Origin: an uncultured Lachnospiraceae bacterium
GTDB taxonomy: Bacteria; Bacillota; Clostridia; Lachnospirales; Lachnospiraceae
Assembly (NCBI GenBank): GCA_947174505.1
Contig: CAMWJF010000028.1
Coordinates: forward strand, 1-55,450
Length of the DNA stretch: 55,450 nt
Direction: 5' to 3'
This document shows positions 52,189-55,450 of this stretch, in pieces. Both the position numbers and the translations under genes were made by a program. The notes beneath the pieces are model-generated. The model was not told the origin of the DNA, did no database searches, and was given only the letters and a program-made list of their open reading frames with translations. Each line of letters opens with the position of its first letter. Positions within the stretch are counted from its first letter, which is position 1.

Positions 52189-52292
52189 TTCCTTCATCCT
52201 CCCTCTTACACGTCCTCTCCCACTGTCCGGCTGTATGGACGGGATATAACGCAGTTTATTTCATACTGTTTTGATATGATTAATATGGAATG

Positions 52293-52321
52293 ATAATACA
52301 CCAGATTATTTTCCATGTCAA
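52293..52321 (-). promoter_or_regulatory. Promoter of cysK
   Basis: On the minus strand TTGACA (52316-52321) and TATTAT (52293-52298) are exactly 17 bases apart, with TG one base before the -10. The leader is about 100 bases. Confidence 0.75.
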
Positions 52322-52362
52322 CCATTATTTTCAAAACAGATGCTTCCAAAGGGGATTTGTGG

Positions 52363-52368
52363 TATACT
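52363..52368 (+). promoter_or_regulatory. Extended -10 promoter of the CgeB-like gene
   Basis: TGG directly before TATACT on the plus strand, 85 bases before the ATG at 52453. No clear -35 is present, as is common with extended -10 promoters. Confidence 0.5.
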
Positions 52369-52452
52369 CGACACAGACTCATATAGAAAATACGCCATTT
52401 CCTATACAGGAAGAATCCGGGTTCCCACGCACCCGGTATAAGGGAGAACTCC

Positions 52453-53664
52453 ATGAAAATACTTTTTATTGAATGGGCGAGCTTCGGCAACGCCGATATC
52501 AAGGACGCCTTTACCAAAGAGGGCCATCAGGTTATCTGCTTTCCTTTTTCCAATAAGGACGCCCGCCGGGACGTCGAAATCGAGTCCGCTCTCACGCAAA
52601 AAATCCGTGAGGCAGTTCCCGACGCGGTCTTTTCCTTTAATTATTTTCCTCTCGTTTCCAATGTATGTAAGCGCGAGGATCTGCCCTATATCTCATGGAT
52701 CTATGACAGCCCCTACGTCATGCTCTATTCCTACACGGCCATCAATCCCTGCAATACCATTTATGTATTTGACCGGGCGCTGTGCCGGGAATTTAATGAA
52801 GCAGGTATTCAAACCGTCCGTTACCTCCCCATGGCCGCAAACACGGAACGGCTGGACAAAATCGCTCCGCTTCCGGCAGCTTCCGCATCGGTCTCTGTAC
52901 CTGATGCTTCCGGCGTATACGGCGCACCTCAGGTTCCCGGCTGCCCGTACCTGTACGACGTTTCCTTCGTAGGTTCCCTTTACACCGAGTCCCATAATTT
53001 TTTTGACCGCATGGGGAACCTTTCCGCATACGCGAAGGGATATCTGGAGGGACTGATGCATGCCCAGATGAATGTGCAGGGCTGTAACTTCATACAGGAA
53101 TCATTGTCTCCTATTATGGAAGAGTTGTATCAGGCGCTTCCCATGGACCCCAACCCGGACGGTGTGGAGACGAAGGAGTATCTCTACGCCCAATATGTGA
53201 TCAACCGCAAGATTACGGGACTGGAGCGGCTGCGCCTGCTGACCGCAGTCACACAGAGACAGACTCTTGACCTCTTCACGCTGGATCCGTCTTTCAGACT
53301 CCCGAATCTGCACAACCACGGCACGGCGGACTACTACTCCGAAATGCCGCTGGTCTTTAAGAAAAGCCGGATTAATCTGAATATTTCCCTGCGCAGCATC
53401 AAAAGCGGCATACCACTGCGCGCTTTCGATATTATGGGAAGCGGCGGTTTTCTGTTAAGTAATTATCAGGAAGATTTTCTCGAAAACTTTACCCCAGAGG
53501 TAGACTTTGTTTACTATGAAAGTGAAAAGGATCTGCTGCTGAAAATAGATTACTACCTGACTCACGAGGCAGAAAGGGCAGCCATAGCCAAAAACGGCCA
53601 CGACAAGGTGGCTGCTGCCCATACCTATCGTGACCGTGTACGCGAGATGCTGGCTCATCTATAG
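52453..53664 (+). CDS. CgeB-like glycosyltransferase
   Basis: A 403-aa cytoplasmic protein. The N-terminal half (MKILFIEWASFGNADIKDAF, VFSFNYFPLVSNVC, ISWIYDSPYVMLYS) is typical of DUF3880/CgeB-like enzymes. The C-terminal GT-B part includes KSRINLNISLRSIKSGIPLR, FDIMGSGGFLLSNY and a final LYxYLT-like region (LLLKIDYYLTHEAERAAIAK). CgeB in Bacillus acts on the spore crust; relatives glycosylate surface polymers or flagella. GGGAG precedes the ATG. It converges on the WlbA/WlbB-like pair, which may supply an unusual sugar. Confidence 0.8.
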   Translation: MKILFIEWASFGNADIKDAFTKEGHQVICFPFSNKDARRDVEIESALTQKIREAVPDAVFSFNYFPLVSNVCKREDLPYISWIYDSPYVMLYSYTAINPCNTIYVFDRALCREFNEAGIQTVRYLPMAANTERLDKIAPLPAASASVSVPDASGVYGAPQVPGCPYLYDVSFVGSLYTESHNFFDRMGNLSAYAKGYLEGLMHAQMNVQGCNFIQESLSPIMEELYQALPMDPNPDGVETKEYLYAQYVINRKITGLERLRLLTAVTQRQTLDLFTLDPSFRLPNLHNHGTADYYSEMPLVFKKSRINLNISLRSIKSGIPLRAFDIMGSGGFLLSNYQEDFLENFTPEVDFVYYESEKDLLLKIDYYLTHEAERAAIAKNGHDKVAAAHTYRDRVREMLAHL

Positions 53665-53746
53665 CCCTGTCTCGTCCGGCTTATCGTTTATTTCCCATGC
53701 GCAAAATATCTTCCTGCTTACCGGCCGACAAAATGCCTGGCCGTAT

Positions 53747-54238
53747 TCACAGTATATTTCCCCTCTCATCCACTTTTCCGCAGATCTTTGCGGGCACACC
53801 TCTTACAATACAATAGTCCGGCACATCCTCCGTCACCACGGCTCCTGCCGCTACCAGAGCGTACCTGCCCACTGTATGTCCACACACAATGGTCGCGTTG
53901 GCTCCGATGCTGGCGCCCTTTTTTATCAACGTCTTTTTGTAATTTTCACGCCCTTTTGGGTAAGCTGCCCGGGGCGTCAGATCATTGGTAAACACGCAGG
54001 ACGGCCCACAGAACACGTCATCCTCCAATTCCACGCCCTCATAAACGGAAACATTGTTCTGTATTTTCACACCGTTTCCAATCTTCACATGATTAGAAAC
54101 ATTCACATTTTGCCCCAACACACAGTTTGCTCCGATCACTGCGCCTGACTGCACATGGCAGAAATGCCAGATTTTCGTTCCCTCACCGATTGTTACGTCA
54201 TTATCAATATAGCTGCTTTCATGGACAAAATAGGACAT
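53747..54238 (-). CDS. Hexapeptide N-acetyltransferase (WlbB/WbpD-like)
   Basis: A 163-aa left-handed beta-helix acyltransferase with repeated [LIV]-G-x4 steps (VTIGEGTKIWHFCHVQSGAV, VLGQNVNVSNHVKIGNGVKI). FTNDLTPRAAYP and the end VRGVPAKICGKV are typical of WlbB/WbpD, which acetylate the 3-amino group of UDP-2-acetamido-3-amino-glucuronate. It follows the WlbA-like oxidoreductase by three bases, which supports that pathway. An aminotransferase would also be needed and is not in the window. Confidence 0.85.
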   Translation of the reverse strand: MSYFVHESSYIDNDVTIGEGTKIWHFCHVQSGAVIGANCVLGQNVNVSNHVKIGNGVKIQNNVSVYEGVELEDDVFCGPSCVFTNDLTPRAAYPKGRENYKKTLIKKGASIGANATIVCGHTVGRYALVAAGAVVTEDVPDYCIVRGVPAKICGKVDERGNIL

Positions 54239-54241
54239 CCG

Positions 54242-55312
54242 CTAAAACCTCCCTTTAAAATCAATAGTCGCACAGTCCTCCAGCGGAAACTTCACCCGAC
54301 ACCCTTCCGCCGCAGATTTATAAATCGCCAGAACAAGCTCCAGCGCCCGCTTTCCGTCCATGGCCGTGACATAGGGCTGCCTGTCCTGCGTGATGGCGTT
54401 AATCATATCCGCGTACAGCGGCGTATGCCCGTAACCGTATACATTCGGCGGGTTCTCATGGAATTTCGCCTTGACGTCCTCAGGATCATCCAGAAGATCC
54501 GAAAACCGCCACTCCTCTATCACGTTCACGGATTGTCCGCCCGCCTTTACCGTTCCTTTTTCACCGAAGATATACAGCGTCTCCTCCAGATTGCTCGGAT
54601 AGACGTCAGTCGTTCCCTCCACAATGCCGTAGCTGCCGTTCTTAAATTTAATCAGGGCGATCCCCATATCCTCCGCCTCAATATAATCGTGGTTCAGCCT
54701 GTCCGTCATGCCCACCACCTCGTCGATCTCGCCGCCCATCATCCAGCGCAGAAGGTCAATGTTGTGGATACACTGGTTCATCAGCGCACCGCCGTCCTGC
54801 TCCCATGTGCCGCGCCAGGACGCCCTGTCATAATATTCGTGGTTCCGGCACCATCTGATGTGGGCCGTTCCGTAAAACAGCCTCCCGAAGCGGTTCATGT
54901 CAACGGCTTCGCGAATGATCTGCACCGATTTATTGAAGCGGTTCTGATGGCACGCGCACACCTTTACATGATGCGTGATTGCCGCCCCGATTATCGCATC
55001 GGCGTCCGCTATGGAAAGCGCGATCGGCTTTTCAATGATGCAGTTACAGCCATGTCCGATACAAAAAAGCGCAATCTGCGCATGTTTACCGCTCTCCGTA
55101 CAGATCGCCACCAGCTCCGGTTTCTCTGTCTCCACCATCTCACGGTAGTCGGTATACCGTTTCACACTGTCACCCAGTTTAAATTTCTTTACTTTATCCT
55201 CCATACATGACGGATCGATATCACAGATCGCTGCCAATTCCAATTCATTATTTTGTGCCGCCGCTATATGGTTGGGCGAAATCCGGCCGCAGCCGATTAA
55301 TGCATATTTCAT
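54242..55312 (-). CDS. Gfo/Idh/MocA oxidoreductase (WlbA/WbpB-like)
   Basis: A 356-aa NAD-dependent dehydrogenase. The Rossmann start is YALIGCGRISPNHIAAA; IIEKPIALS near residue 93 has the conserved EKP Lys; WRGTWEQDGGALMNQCIHNI near 170 holds the catalytic His region. WlbA-like enzymes oxidise the 3-hydroxyl of UDP-GlcNAc-uronate, the first step toward di-N-acetylated uronic acids in surface glycans. AGAGGAG precedes the ATG. The acetyltransferase gene follows by three bases. Confidence 0.85.
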   Translation of the reverse strand: MKYALIGCGRISPNHIAAAQNNELELAAICDIDPSCMEDKVKKFKLGDSVKRYTDYREMVETEKPELVAICTESGKHAQIALFCIGHGCNCIIEKPIALSIADADAIIGAAITHHVKVCACHQNRFNKSVQIIREAVDMNRFGRLFYGTAHIRWCRNHEYYDRASWRGTWEQDGGALMNQCIHNIDLLRWMMGGEIDEVVGMTDRLNHDYIEAEDMGIALIKFKNGSYGIVEGTTDVYPSNLEETLYIFGEKGTVKAGGQSVNVIEEWRFSDLLDDPEDVKAKFHENPPNVYGYGHTPLYADMINAITQDRQPYVTAMDGKRALELVLAIYKSAAEGCRVKFPLEDCATIDFKGRF

Positions 55313-55401
55313 TTTCTGTCTCCTCTATTCTGTCCACTCCTATACCATTTTCATAAGACTAAACTTATGGCTTATGTATTGTTTATTTACGATTTAGATT
55401 A

Positions 55402-55415
55402 GGGTGTCAAAAGAC
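55402..55415. promoter_or_regulatory. Short inverted repeat before wlbA-like gene
   Basis: GTGTC and GACAC flank AAAA, about 90 bases before the WlbA-like ATG. It may be an operator or the end of an upstream transcript; the window ends here. Confidence 0.3.
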
Positions 55416-55450
55416 ACATTAATTAATATCTGATCTTGTTTGTACCTTGA

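Noticed and set aside
51126..52292. S-box or T-box leader for cysK-metNIQ
   Set aside because: I see neither SAM-riboswitch core sequences nor a T-box GGGTGG-type sequence; the leaders are short.

Overview
The window looks like a chromosomal segment from an anaerobic clostridium, most likely a gut Lachnospiraceae. Supporting signs are strong AGGAGG-type ribosome binding sites, several TTG/GTG starts, YesM/YesN-type sugar sensing, a ChvE/MmsAB monosaccharide ABC transporter, AddAB instead of RecBCD, and a BlaI/BlaR1 pair. The assignment comes from gene families, not from a database search. Almost everything is on the minus strand. Plus-strand genes are an IS remnant, an 87-aa gene, a sigma factor with its partner, a 63-aa gene and a CgeB-like glycosyltransferase. 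I see no tRNA, rRNA or CRISPR.

Layout. 1-3.7 kb is a graveyard of accessory genes: two anchored proteins of unknown function, a DUF4280 PAAR-like gene interrupted by a stop, a broken Rhs core, the first 30 codons of a transposase, and a truncated GPH sugar transporter. 3.7-6.1 kb holds a polyol dehydrogenase with a clear promoter and perfect operator, plus a ROK regulator. 6.1-13.3 kb carries an NhaC antiporter, a GH13 alpha-glucosidase, an inositol-monophosphatase-family enzyme and two FtsX-type ABC permeases without an ATPase. 13.6-18.5 kb holds an 87-aa gene, an orphan sugar-binding lipoprotein paired with a chemoreceptor, and an ECF sigma factor followed by a one-pass protein whose outside part resembles the extracellular domain of FtsX. 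18.6-20.3 kb is iscS-iscU. 20.5-21.6 kb contains decayed toxin-antitoxin genes. 21.9-27.5 kb has blaI-blaR1 and a heterodimeric ABC exporter.

27.7-39.0 kb is a sugar uptake and sensing region. It has a ChvE-like binding protein, an MmsA ATPase and two tandem MmsB permeases. Upstream is a three-component system (membrane-anchored binding protein, YesM kinase, YesN regulator) followed by a second binding protein. Each of these two binding proteins is preceded by a related ~50-aa gene. 39.0-48.4 kb has a DHH phosphoesterase and addB-addA, flanked by two paralogous 63-aa genes in opposite orientation. 48.5-52.2 kb is cysK-metN-metI-metQ. 52.4-55.3 kb has a CgeB-like glycosyltransferase and a WlbA/WlbB-like nucleotide-sugar pair.

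Most promising for follow-up: (1) the ECF sigma/FtsX-ECD-like partner, whose upstream promoter motif recurs before the 87-aa gene; (2) a family of at least four structured repeats at gene ends with compensatory changes in their stems; (3) the paralogous small proteins around addBA and ahead of the sugar-sensing binding proteins.
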